Positions 57,255 to 64,000 of a stretch of 64,000 bases of DNA are shown here, in pieces (within the stretch, counting starts at the first letter, position 1; each line of letters begins with the position of its first letter). Made by a program: the position numbers and the translations under genes. The stretch is taken from assembly GCA_039028935.1 (NCBI GenBank), contig JBCCHD010000014.1:1-64000 (forward strand), read 5' to 3'. Below the pieces are notes generated by a model, which did no database searches, was not told where the DNA came from, and saw only the letters and a list, made by a program, of their open reading frames with translations. Origin of the DNA: Pseudomonadota bacterium. GTDB lineage: Bacteria > Pseudomonadota > Gammaproteobacteria > Steroidobacterales > SZUA-146.

Positions 57255-58040
57255 CTAGGCGGATTCGCGTAGCCGATCGCCATGACGACGATTGACTTCA
57301 CCGGCAAGCGCCAAATACGCCAGTGCACCGCGGGACGACTTGTCGTGTTTTATCACCGGCACGCCAAAACTGGGGGCTTCGGCCAATCGTACGTTGCGGG
57401 GAATGACCGTGCTGTACACCGTGTCACCAAAGTGCAGGATAAGCTGAGACGACACGTCGTTGGCCAAATTATTGCGCGGATCAAACATAGTGCGCAGTAT
57501 CCCCTCGATTTCCAACGACGGATTGACCGCGTCGCGGATCTGTTCGATGGTCTGCACCAGCGCACTTAAGCCCTCGAGCGCGTAATACTCACACTGCATT
57601 GGAATCAGGACGCCGTCCGCCGCTGTCAGCGCATTCACCGTGAGCATATTTAGCGACGGCGGGCAGTCAATAAGAATGTAGTCGTATTGGTCGCGAACCT
57701 GTTCCAGCGCCTTGCTCAGCCGCGTTTCACGGCCAAACTCTTTCATGAGATTCACTTCCGCGGCGGTCAGCTGATCATTGCCAGGCACCACATCAAAACC
57801 GGACTTGTCGGCCGCGACAATGGTGTTTTGGATGGTGGCTTCACCGAGCATCACCGCACCCGCGGTATTTTCCGCCGTGTGTTTGTTCACTCCGCTGCCC
57901 ATCGTAGCGTTGCCTTGTGGATCGAGATCAACAAGCAACACCCGCCGCTTGGTGGCACTCAATGAGGCCGCGAGGTTGACGCACGTGGTGGTTTTTCCCA
58001 CACCGCCTTTTTGGTTTGCGATGGCAATAATCTTGTTCAT
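57255..58040 (-). CDS. parA: Chromosome-partitioning ATPase ParA (Soj)
   Basis: A 261-residue deviant Walker-A ATPase that moves chromosome origins with ParB. The ATG at 58038-58040 gives MNKIIAIANQKGGVGKTTT, with signature Lys11 and Lys16. DLDPQGNATMGSG, DYILIDCPPSLNMLTVNAL and VIPRNVRLAEAPSFG are the other family motifs. rsmG ends 28 bases upstream on the same strand, the usual order. parB is not next; the next same-strand gene is the sensor. Confidence 0.97.
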   Translation of the reverse strand: MNKIIAIANQKGGVGKTTTCVNLAASLSATKRRVLLVDLDPQGNATMGSGVNKHTAENTAGAVMLGEATIQNTIVAADKSGFDVVPGNDQLTAAEVNLMKEFGRETRLSKALEQVRDQYDYILIDCPPSLNMLTVNALTAADGVLIPMQCEYYALEGLSALVQTIEQIRDAVNPSLEIEGILRTMFDPRNNLANDVSSQLILHFGDTVYSTVIPRNVRLAEAPSFGVPVIKHDKSSRGALAYLALAGEVNRRHGDRLRESA

Positions 58041-58068
58041 GCGGCCTACCCGCTGCGCCACGACGGCG

Positions 58069-58716
58069 TCAGTGATGTGTGAGCACAATAATGTGCCGTG
58101 TTTTGTTTTCCAGTCCAGGTACCTGTGCGACATGTGTCGTCGCGCGCCAGCCAACCGGCAGCTCCGCCAGCTCGGCATCGGGCATCCGGCCTTTTTGTGC
58201 GACCAAACGCCCACCGTTATTTAACAGGTGTCCCCCAATCTCCACCAGCCGAGGCAGACTCGCCACCGCCCGGCACATCACCGTATCAAAGCCCGCGCCC
58301 GCTTCATAGTGTTCGGAACGACCCTGCCACACCTCCACATTCAATAACGACAGCGCGGCCACCGCCTGCGTAATAAAACGTGTTTTTTTACTATTTGAAT
58401 CAATCAGTAAGAACGATTTGTCCGGATGCGTGATGGCCAGCGGCAGTCCGGGCAAACCCGCCCCAGTACCGATATCAACACAGCGTTGACCATGCAGATG
58501 CGGCGCCACCGTTAGACTATCGAGGAGATGGTGGCTGACCATATCGGCTGGCTCGCGAATCGCGGTGAGGTTATACGCCTTATTCCACTTTGCCAGGAGC
58601 GCGACAAAGGCCACCAACTGACCGCACTGCGTGTCGTTGGGCCGTGTCGCATTCTGTAGGCCCGATAGGCCTTCGTCGAGCTGGCGTCGAAGCGCGGTTT
58701 CGTTTAGGTCAGACAT
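58069..58716 (-). CDS. rsmG: 16S rRNA m7G527 methyltransferase RsmG (GidB)
   Basis: Methylates N7 of G527 in 16S rRNA using S-adenosylmethionine. The 215-residue protein has WNKAYNLTAIREPADMVSHHLLDSL, the SAM-binding CVDIGTGAGLPGLPLAI, LLIDSNSKKTRFI and DTVMCRAVASLPRLVE. Normal length. Its usual upstream partner mnmG (gidA) is missing: sodX lies 64 bases upstream instead. parA follows 28 bases downstream. Confidence 0.97.
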   Translation of the reverse strand: MSDLNETALRRQLDEGLSGLQNATRPNDTQCGQLVAFVALLAKWNKAYNLTAIREPADMVSHHLLDSLTVAPHLHGQRCVDIGTGAGLPGLPLAITHPDKSFLLIDSNSKKTRFITQAVAALSLLNVEVWQGRSEHYEAGAGFDTVMCRAVASLPRLVEIGGHLLNNGGRLVAQKGRMPDAELAELPVGWRATTHVAQVPGLENKTRHIIVLTHH

Positions 58717-58780
58717 GCATACCGAGGAGACAAGTGTGTACGTTGTGTGGCTCAGGCAAGGTCAACGTGCCAGGCGACGC

Positions 58781-59155
58781 CTAGTGAATGACGTGCGTCA
58801 CCCGCCCGCGAATGAGTGCATGCGGGACCGGACCAAAATGACGGCTGTCTTCACTCCCACTTGGATTATCGCTCAAGAGCACAATGCCGCCCGGTTGGAT
58901 CGCGGCAACCCGCTTAACCACGATCAGATCGGGTTGACGGGGATGACAGGCAACCACCAACTCTCCGGGTCGCAAATCGCCGTGCGCACTCGCATTCGGA
59001 TCGACCAACACGTAACCGCCCGCTTGCAACGTGGGTTGCATGCTTTGGTTAACCACGCGGAATCGACGCCGGCGGCCCAATAACCACAGCAACACTTCCC
59101 GGGTGGTACGCCACCCGGGAAGGCCATCGCCAACCGTTACCCGGCCAACACCCAT
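58781..59155 (-). CDS. sodX: Nickel-type superoxide dismutase maturation protease (SodX), S26/S24-like
   Basis: A 124-residue peptidase that removes the propeptide of nickel SOD so that the N-terminal histidine can bind nickel. Catalytic Ser38 lies in VNQSMQPTL and Lys81 in VVKRVAAI; LLSDNPSGSEDSRHFGPVP matches the S26 box. There is no signal peptide, as for the cytoplasmic-acting SodX. The start overlaps the sodN stop by 19 bases, giving tight coupling with its substrate. Confidence 0.92.
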   Translation of the reverse strand: MGVGRVTVGDGLPGWRTTREVLLWLLGRRRRFRVVNQSMQPTLQAGGYVLVDPNASAHGDLRPGELVVACHPRQPDLIVVKRVAAIQPGGIVLLSDNPSGSEDSRHFGPVPHALIRGRVTHVIH

Positions 59156-59610
59156 TCGACGTCTCGGTTTTTCGACTTCCAGAAGATATCGTGAATGTCT
59201 TTGACCGCATCGATCAACTCATCGCAATGCTGTGGTGAAACTTCCACCTTGCATGACGAGCACAGCTTCGCCGCTTTCCAAAATACATCGTGTAGATTTG
59301 GAAATTGCTCAAGGTGCTCGGGCTTGAAGTAATCGGTCCACAGCACCAGCAGGTGTTCCTTGGTTTCGTGCGCCTGCTGCTCTTTGATGGCAATGTAGCG
59401 ACTCATGGTGTTTTGATACGCCGCCATTGCAGCATTATCACCGCCGGCAGGCGCCTCGAGCGCCAACATTTTTTTGGTCATCGAACGCACAGCTTCGGCA
59501 CTGATGCGCGCCGACGCTGGGTCGTAGATGCCACAGGGTCCATCGCAGTGCGCGCTGGCTTCGGGGGCGGCCGATACGCGATCAGCCAGTGTCATTAAAG
59601 TCTTTAACAT
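59137..59610 (-). CDS. sodN: Nickel superoxide dismutase
   Basis: Converts superoxide to oxygen and hydrogen peroxide using nickel. The ATG at 59608-59610 gives a 157-residue precursor. Residues 1-20 (MLKTLMTLADRVSAAPEASA) are the propeptide. The mature chain starts H-C-D-G-P-C-G-I-Y-D-P, the nickel hook: His21, Cys22 and Cys26 of the precursor bind the metal, and Gly27 and Tyr29 are the conserved hook residues. The rest is the four-helix bundle with QQAHETKEHLLVLWTDYFKPEHLE. sodX overlaps downstream. Confidence 0.97.
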   Translation of the reverse strand: MLKTLMTLADRVSAAPEASAHCDGPCGIYDPASARISAEAVRSMTKKMLALEAPAGGDNAAMAAYQNTMSRYIAIKEQQAHETKEHLLVLWTDYFKPEHLEQFPNLHDVFWKAAKLCSSCKVEVSPQHCDELIDAVKDIHDIFWKSKNRDVEWVLAG

Positions 59611-59647
59611 GATGTTTTCCTCGATGTCAGTCGATAATCGCGTGCGA

Positions 59648-59833
59648 TTAACCATTGCGGCGACGAATTACCGCGCCCGTGACCAGCACCGCCACCACGA
59701 TGGCGGCGATCAGCCACCCGCTTTCGGCGTGAAGGCTGCTTTGAAACGGATGATGCTCATGGCCTGGGTGCGCCATAGCCGCGCCACTTGCCAGTGCTGC
59801 GGCCGAACCCAGTAGTGTTACGAGTGTTTTCAT
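59648..59833 (-). CDS. 61-residue His-rich single-pass membrane peptide (HupE N-terminus-like)
   Basis: A very small exported protein; ATG at 59831-59833. The signal peptide (MKTLVTLLGSAAALASGAAMA) would be cut after Ala21, leaving a chain that begins HPGHEHHPFQSSLHAES, then one transmembrane helix (about 40-56) and RRRNG. HPGHE recalls the mature start of HupE/UreJ nickel-related membrane proteins, but the remaining helices are absent. It sits 37 bases upstream of sodN on the same strand, so a nickel-handling role is plausible. Homology to a described family was not established. Confidence 0.6.
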   Translation of the reverse strand: MKTLVTLLGSAAALASGAAMAHPGHEHHPFQSSLHAESGWLIAAIVVAVLVTGAVIRRRNG

Positions 59834-60055
59834 TATCAAATTCCTGTTCAGAGACGAATCACATACCCAACAGTGGGCGGCGTTACTACCATCGGCCACT
59901 GCTTGTCGAAAAATACTCAGGTGCGCTGGGGTTGCTGAGGTGTAGCCGGGATGTACTCCTGGTTCGATACGCAGCGCAAGCGCCAACCTGTCTTCAACTG
60001 TGCCAAAGGGTATCACTCATACCGCACGTGAGCCATGCAGTACGTTAATGCCGCG

Positions 60056-61525
60056 TCAGGGGTTGCGGCGTTCTTGAGCCGTTTGCTCAATGGCGTCAAG
60101 CAGACGCTCGATCGTTGCTTCATTGGTCAATCGATTCATCACGGTGAGGCGAAGGTAGCGCCGGCCATTGAGCAATGTCGAGGTGATGTGAAACTGTCCG
60201 GTGCGCATCAGGTGTTCACGCACCGCCTCCTGTTCGGCATCGTCCTCGCCGTAGCGAAAACACAGAATATTGGTCTCGGGCCGATAGGGACAACTGAATC
60301 CCGGGCGGGCGCTAATCAGGGCATAAAAGCGCTGCGCCGCTTCGTAGCGCTCACGCACATAGTCACCGAGTGCCGCCTCGCCCCGCCAGGCGAGATTCAA
60401 AAACACCTTAAAGCCCATGGCGCTGCGCGTGCATTCAACGGTGCGGGTGATCGTGTCGTAGTTATCGAGACTCTGGCCGTAGGCGAGATAGCTCGCCTCT
60501 TGATGAAACGCACGATCAAAATCACTGACATCGCGCAGAAGGACGGCCGCACTCAACACGGGCACCTGCATCATCTTGTGGGTATCCCACACGATGGAAT
60601 CCGCCAGCTCAATCCCGTCGAGATGATGGCGCACCGCCGGACTCATCAGCGCACTCGCGCCGTGACACGCATCGGCGTGAAACCAAATATTATGCGTACG
60701 GCAAAACTCGCCGATCGGTCGCAGTGGATCATGCAACCCGGTGGCTGTCGAACACGCATTGGCAATGAGCGCCATGCAGCGCCGGTTGTCCGACTTAATG
60801 GTGGCCAACGCCTGCTCCAGACGATCAACACGCACCACCCCAAACGCATCGACTTCCAGTTCATAAACCGCCTGTCGGCCAAGCCCAAGAATCGATACGG
60901 CTCGCGCGTTGGAATAATGCGAGCTTGCCGGGACCAGCACCGCCAAGTCATGTGGTACCCCCTGTTCCCAGGCATCCGGCGCGACACGAGCTCGGGCGGC
61001 GAGCAGCGCGGTGAGGTTTGCCAGCGATCCACCGTGGGTCATCACACCGCCGGCGGTGGGCGGCGCGCCGGGGGCCGCGTCAAGCACCTGCGGCGGCCAG
61101 CCAACCTTACGGAGCATCCAGTTGATGACGCTGAACTCCAGTGTGGCGGCCGCCGAGCCCATTTCAAAAATACCCATCGGGTTGTTGGTGACGCCGTTGA
61201 TGAGCGACGCGAGGGCGGCCGGGTAGTCGGGCACTGAGACTTGATGCGCGATGTAGCCAGGGTGGCGAAATTTGACGCTGTAGTTCAGGTACTTTGCCAA
61301 AAACGCCTGGAAAGCGGTCGCATCCATGCCCCCCTCATCGATCCAGCGCTCAATGTCGAGGTTACGCAGAATGTCGCCGATCGGCGCCCAACCGGTTGCG
61401 GCATCGAGGCCATCAATATTCGCTCGCGCGTGAGCCCTATGTGTCGCCAGCGTCGCCACCACCGCCTCTTCAAACTCGGCGAGTTGCGCTAAGGCAGTAT
61501 CACGCGAATAGTGAGCCTCTTTCAT
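60056..61525 (-). CDS. PLP-dependent group II decarboxylase (glutamate/aromatic amino acid decarboxylase family)
   Basis: A 489-residue cytoplasmic decarboxylase. Start may be the ATG at 61523-61525 or a GTG two codons upstream. Family landmarks: FRHPGYIAHQVSVPDYPAALAS, GGVMTHGGSLANLTALLAAR (PLP phosphate site), HADACHGASALMSP with the conserved Asp, and SIVWDTHKMMQVP with the Schiff-base lysine. It belongs to group II (GAD/DDC/diaminobutyrate decarboxylase); the substrate cannot be read from sequence. The MBL hydrolase gene starts about 1.1 kb upstream on the same strand and ends 109 bases before this start, so they may be co-transcribed. Confidence 0.9.
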   Translation of the reverse strand: MKEAHYSRDTALAQLAEFEEAVVATLATHRAHARANIDGLDAATGWAPIGDILRNLDIERWIDEGGMDATAFQAFLAKYLNYSVKFRHPGYIAHQVSVPDYPAALASLINGVTNNPMGIFEMGSAAATLEFSVINWMLRKVGWPPQVLDAAPGAPPTAGGVMTHGGSLANLTALLAARARVAPDAWEQGVPHDLAVLVPASSHYSNARAVSILGLGRQAVYELEVDAFGVVRVDRLEQALATIKSDNRRCMALIANACSTATGLHDPLRPIGEFCRTHNIWFHADACHGASALMSPAVRHHLDGIELADSIVWDTHKMMQVPVLSAAVLLRDVSDFDRAFHQEASYLAYGQSLDNYDTITRTVECTRSAMGFKVFLNLAWRGEAALGDYVRERYEAAQRFYALISARPGFSCPYRPETNILCFRYGEDDAEQEAVREHLMRTGQFHITSTLLNGRRYLRLTVMNRLTNEATIERLLDAIEQTAQERRNP

Positions 61526-61634
61526 GCCCACTTACCGCTGTTTGTCCCATGAATCGACGGGCTGCGATCGGCGGGTGCCGAGCGTTGGCACACGCGGCGC
61601 GGCACGCGGAACACGTCCAGCGTAATGCGGTAAA

Positions 61635-62621
61635 TCATACCTCCGCCCTGGCGCGCTGTTTCGCCAGACGCTTTAACCACACGTCCAGGCCTTGGGCGTT
61701 CAGCATCAAATCACCCTTTAGGATACTGCTGCGCGCGTCGTAGTCGCCATCGTAACCATGCTCGTCCAATCGACCAAAGACGTAGTCAGTGAGTCGTTCA
61801 AAAATGGCCCGCACGCGATCATCTGCGTCCTCACAGTCTTGACAGATATGCACATACCGATCGAGTCCTTCATGCAGATCGCCCGCCAGTCGCTCGAGGT
61901 CGGTGACGCGGCTATAGTGAGTCAGATACGCACTTTTGGGTGCATAACTCATAATTCGATCGATCGACGCATGAGCGGCATCGGGATCGAAGTGCACGGG
62001 CGTTGTAGTGGGAATAATAAAGGCTCCCTTGCCCGTATCGGTTTCGCGATAGGACACGCCAAACGTGTCGCCGGTAAACACGAGCTCAGCGGACTGATCA
62101 ACCAGGCAATAGTGATGCAGTGCGTGGCCGGGCGTATGGATTAATTCGAATTCACGTGTGCCTACTGTCACGCGCATGCCGTCGGTGACTTCAACGATGC
62201 GCGCTTTTTCGATCGGCACAATCTCACCGTAGGTGGCGTGATACAGCGCTTCGCCGTATACCGCTATCGTCCCGGCAATGAGCTTTTCCGGTTCGTGCAT
62301 ATGGGGCGCACCGCGCGGGTGTATGTAGGCACGCGCGTTGGGCAAGTGACGCATGAGTTCACCGGCGCCGCCCGCGTGATCGAGGTGGATATGGGTCAGA
62401 AAAACGGCGGTGACGGCACTAACATCGAGTCCGATGTCGGCCAACGCCGCGAGGAGATTGCTCACCGACAGTGACGTGCCGGTGTCGACATACGCCGCCT
62501 CACCCTTATCGACAATCAAATGACTCGCGTCCATCAGCGGGCGCATATACTCGGTGTCAACGGCGTAGATGCCCTCGCCCACTTCGGTGTATTTTGGCAT
62601 CACTGATGATGAACCTGACAT
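61635..62621 (-). CDS. Metallo-beta-lactamase-fold hydrolase
   Basis: A 328-residue MBL-superfamily enzyme. Zinc ligands are HIHLDH in FLTHIHLDHAGG, His in HTPGHALHHYCL and Asp in FTGDTFG. The N-terminal strand reads YTEVGEGIYAVDTEYMR. A C-terminal extension (about 240-328) with ILKGDLMLNAQGLDVWLKRL is longer than in glyoxalase II. A role in thioester or lactone hydrolysis is possible; unknown substrate. ATG at 62619-62621, with another at codon 8. Confidence 0.85.
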   Translation of the reverse strand: MSGSSSVMPKYTEVGEGIYAVDTEYMRPLMDASHLIVDKGEAAYVDTGTSLSVSNLLAALADIGLDVSAVTAVFLTHIHLDHAGGAGELMRHLPNARAYIHPRGAPHMHEPEKLIAGTIAVYGEALYHATYGEIVPIEKARIVEVTDGMRVTVGTREFELIHTPGHALHHYCLVDQSAELVFTGDTFGVSYRETDTGKGAFIIPTTTPVHFDPDAAHASIDRIMSYAPKSAYLTHYSRVTDLERLAGDLHEGLDRYVHICQDCEDADDRVRAIFERLTDYVFGRLDEHGYDGDYDARSSILKGDLMLNAQGLDVWLKRLAKQRARAEV

Positions 62622-62894
62622 GTGTGCTCCGATGTTGGGTTACGCCCGCCGCGAGACGCAGCAGGCGGAAAATGAACGACGCGTCGGCAATCCAAGCCGG
62701 TTGTTCATGCGCACGCGACCGTGCAAAACCGTATTGATGCGACCGTGGGTAGTGTACCGCTCACGACCGGCAACAGCCATGCTTACACGCACGGTCTTCG
62801 TCGCCCCATTGCCGCGCCTGAAACGGTGATTGGGGTGCCCGCCCCGAACGGCCGTGGTATTCTCTTTTACCCTTGAAAAATCACGGAAATCAAC
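62622..62894. other. 273-bp divergent gap before the DUF945 gene
   Basis: No supported gene. A weak -10-like TATTCT (62858-62863) on plus lies 32 bases before the DUF945 start. Nothing else recognised. Confidence 0.25.
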
Positions 62895-64000
62895 ATGTCC
62901 AAGTTCCTGAAAATTGCCCTCGCCCTAGCGCTCATCGTGTTTATTGTCGCGCCCGGCGTCACCGGCTTCCTGGTCGAATCCGCCATCGAAAAAGAGGAAA
63001 GCGCCTACACCCAGATGATCGAGCAGGGTCCCTTTAAGCTTGCCGATTCGTCGTTTGAGCGCGGCTGGTTCAGCAGTGATCAAACGGTGGAACTTGACCT
63101 GACCGATCCGGCGGTCGCGGCCGGCCTACATCTGATTGGTGGTGCGGATCATGACGGGTTGCCAAAATTGGTCATCGAAACCAAAGCGACCCATGGCGTG
63201 ATACCGCTGGCCAGTCCAGCCAAAGGCGGTTTGCGTCCTGCCATCGCGCAAACCGAAAGTGCGCTGTCGCTGAAATACGGCAACGGCGAGATGATCGAGC
63301 TACCCGTTACCGTGTACTCATCGCTTGGCGCTGGCCAATGGGCGCGCATCGTGGCCGACCCGATCGACAATTTCAAACTCGAAGACGAGGCAACCGTCAG
63401 CTGGGATGGTGCCGATATCTCCGCAACGATTGGAGACAAATCAACCTTCAGCGGTTCGCTCGGCAGCGTTCAGCTTGCGAGTGCAGAAGGCACCATGAAT
63501 ACCAGCGAGATGACTATTGAGGGCACGCATGACATCCGACGCTTCAAGCTCGGTGAGGGCGAAACCAACATTAAACTCGACAACATGCGTTTTTCAGCGG
63601 CTCAGGCCGGCTCATTCGAACTCAACGACCTGGCGGTAAAAAGCAGCATGGCGGTTGACGATGGACGCGCGATTGCCCAATCCGACTTTTTGATCGGCGA
63701 CATTCAAACCTCCGTCATGAACATCGATGGAATCGACATGAGCGCGATCTACAATGTAAACGCCGCCGCCCTGGAAAAATTCATTGAGCTGACGCAAGAA
63801 CTTCAATCCTCCGCGTTAGCGGATGAGTCGGAGCTTGAAGACCCCGCAGCCATGATGGCAGCGATGCAAGATCTGCTGGCCGAGGGTGTGGGCTTCACAC
63901 TCGAGCGTTTCAATGTGGAAATGGGCGGCGATACACTCAAGATGGATCTCGACATGCAGCTACCGCCCGGCACTACCTCATTGCCGGCCGTGATGGCCAA
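62895..64000 (+). CDS. DUF945 (YdgA-like) family protein, N-terminal part (runs off right edge)
   Basis: At least 368 residues seen; the stop is beyond the window. The N-terminus has one membrane anchor (KFLKIALALALIVFIVAPGVTGF, about 3-25), then ESAYTQMIEQGPFKLADSSFERGWFSSDQTVELDL, the repeated polar/hydrophobic strand pattern of the YdgA/DUF945 family. SLGAGQWARIVADPIDNFKLED and LERFNVEMGGDTLKMDLDMQLPP continue this. Such proteins are periplasmic and may bind lipid or peptidoglycan; their function is largely unknown. Confidence 0.8.
   Translation, partial: MSKFLKIALALALIVFIVAPGVTGFLVESAIEKEESAYTQMIEQGPFKLADSSFERGWFSSDQTVELDLTDPAVAAGLHLIGGADHDGLPKLVIETKATHGVIPLASPAKGGLRPAIAQTESALSLKYGNGEMIELPVTVYSSLGAGQWARIVADPIDNFKLEDEATVSWDGADISATIGDKSTFSGSLGSVQLASAEGTMNTSEMTIEGTHDIRRFKLGEGETNIKLDNMRFSAAQAGSFELNDLAVKSSMAVDDGRAIAQSDFLIGDIQTSVMNIDGIDMSAIYNVNAAALEKFIELTQELQSSALADESELEDPAAMMAAMQDLLAEGVGFTLERFNVEMGGDTLKMDLDMQLPPGTTSLPAVMA

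Noticed and set aside
60035-61237. 400-residue plus-strand open frame opposite the PLP decarboxylase
   Set aside because: Antisense shadow; the decarboxylase carries complete family motifs and this frame none.

Overview
The window looks like chromosomal DNA of a free-living, Gram-negative gammaproteobacterium. Evidence: the yibN-grxC-secB-gpsA order, an atpIBEFHAGDC operon with rsmG, parA and parB nearby, RdgC, lipoproteins, a TonB-dependent receptor, a chaperone/usher locus and a mid-50s-looking GC content. IcmF, nickel superoxide dismutase, a DUF6502 protein, an exosortase-A-type glycosyltransferase and a GlyGly-CTERM-like protein suggest an environmental, probably marine, lineage. The family cannot be fixed from sequence alone. 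No IS element, prophage, CRISPR array, tRNA or rRNA was seen.

Layout. 0-5.7 kb: housekeeping (partial gpmI on minus; yibN-grxC-secB-gpsA, a MoeB/ThiF E1 enzyme and an SMR transporter on plus), then a flavoprotein and a lipoprotein. 5.9-9.9 kb: a TetR regulator, with a palindrome in its promoter, overlapping icmF, closed by a bidirectional terminator. 9.9-24.3 kb: TonB receptor, SDR, surface protein, asnS, phosphatase-like lipoprotein, SRAP protein, a truncated GyrB-like TOPRIM protein, GST, glycosyltransferase, START protein, rdgC, NlpC/P60 lipoprotein, and a divergent TetR/COG3687 pair. 24.9-30.8 kb: a split alternate (CS1/TcfC-type) chaperone/usher pilus locus. Chaperone and usher are on plus. 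Three pilin-like genes are on minus, behind a very good match to a class-I cyclic-di-GMP (GEMM) riboswitch. 31-41 kb: MetF-like protein, exosortase-type glycosyltransferase, 2OG oxygenase, small secreted or unknown proteins, DUF6502 protein, a spermidine-dehydrogenase-like flavoprotein, and copper resistance (a multicopper oxidase fused to a CopB-like tail, plus a Cys/His-rich small protein). 41.1-48.8 kb: complete F1Fo ATP synthase operon with promoter and terminator. 49.2-58.7 kb: parB and parA-rsmG, separated by about 7 kb holding glucokinase, a GIY-YIG protein, an HDOD protein and a 1396-residue propeller-PAS-GGDEF-EAL sensor. 58.8-64 kb: sodX-sodN with a 61-residue His-rich membrane peptide upstream, a PLP decarboxylase, an MBL hydrolase and a partial DUF945 protein.

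The most interesting theme is c-di-GMP. A predicted c-di-GMP riboswitch heads a three-pilin transcript that faces its own chaperone/usher operon, and the same window encodes a large sensor with apparently intact GGDEF and EAL sites. Other points of note are the minimal TOPRIM protein, the CopA-CopB fusion and the small HPGHEHH peptide in the nickel-SOD cluster. All functions are inferred from sequence; nothing was searched against a database.
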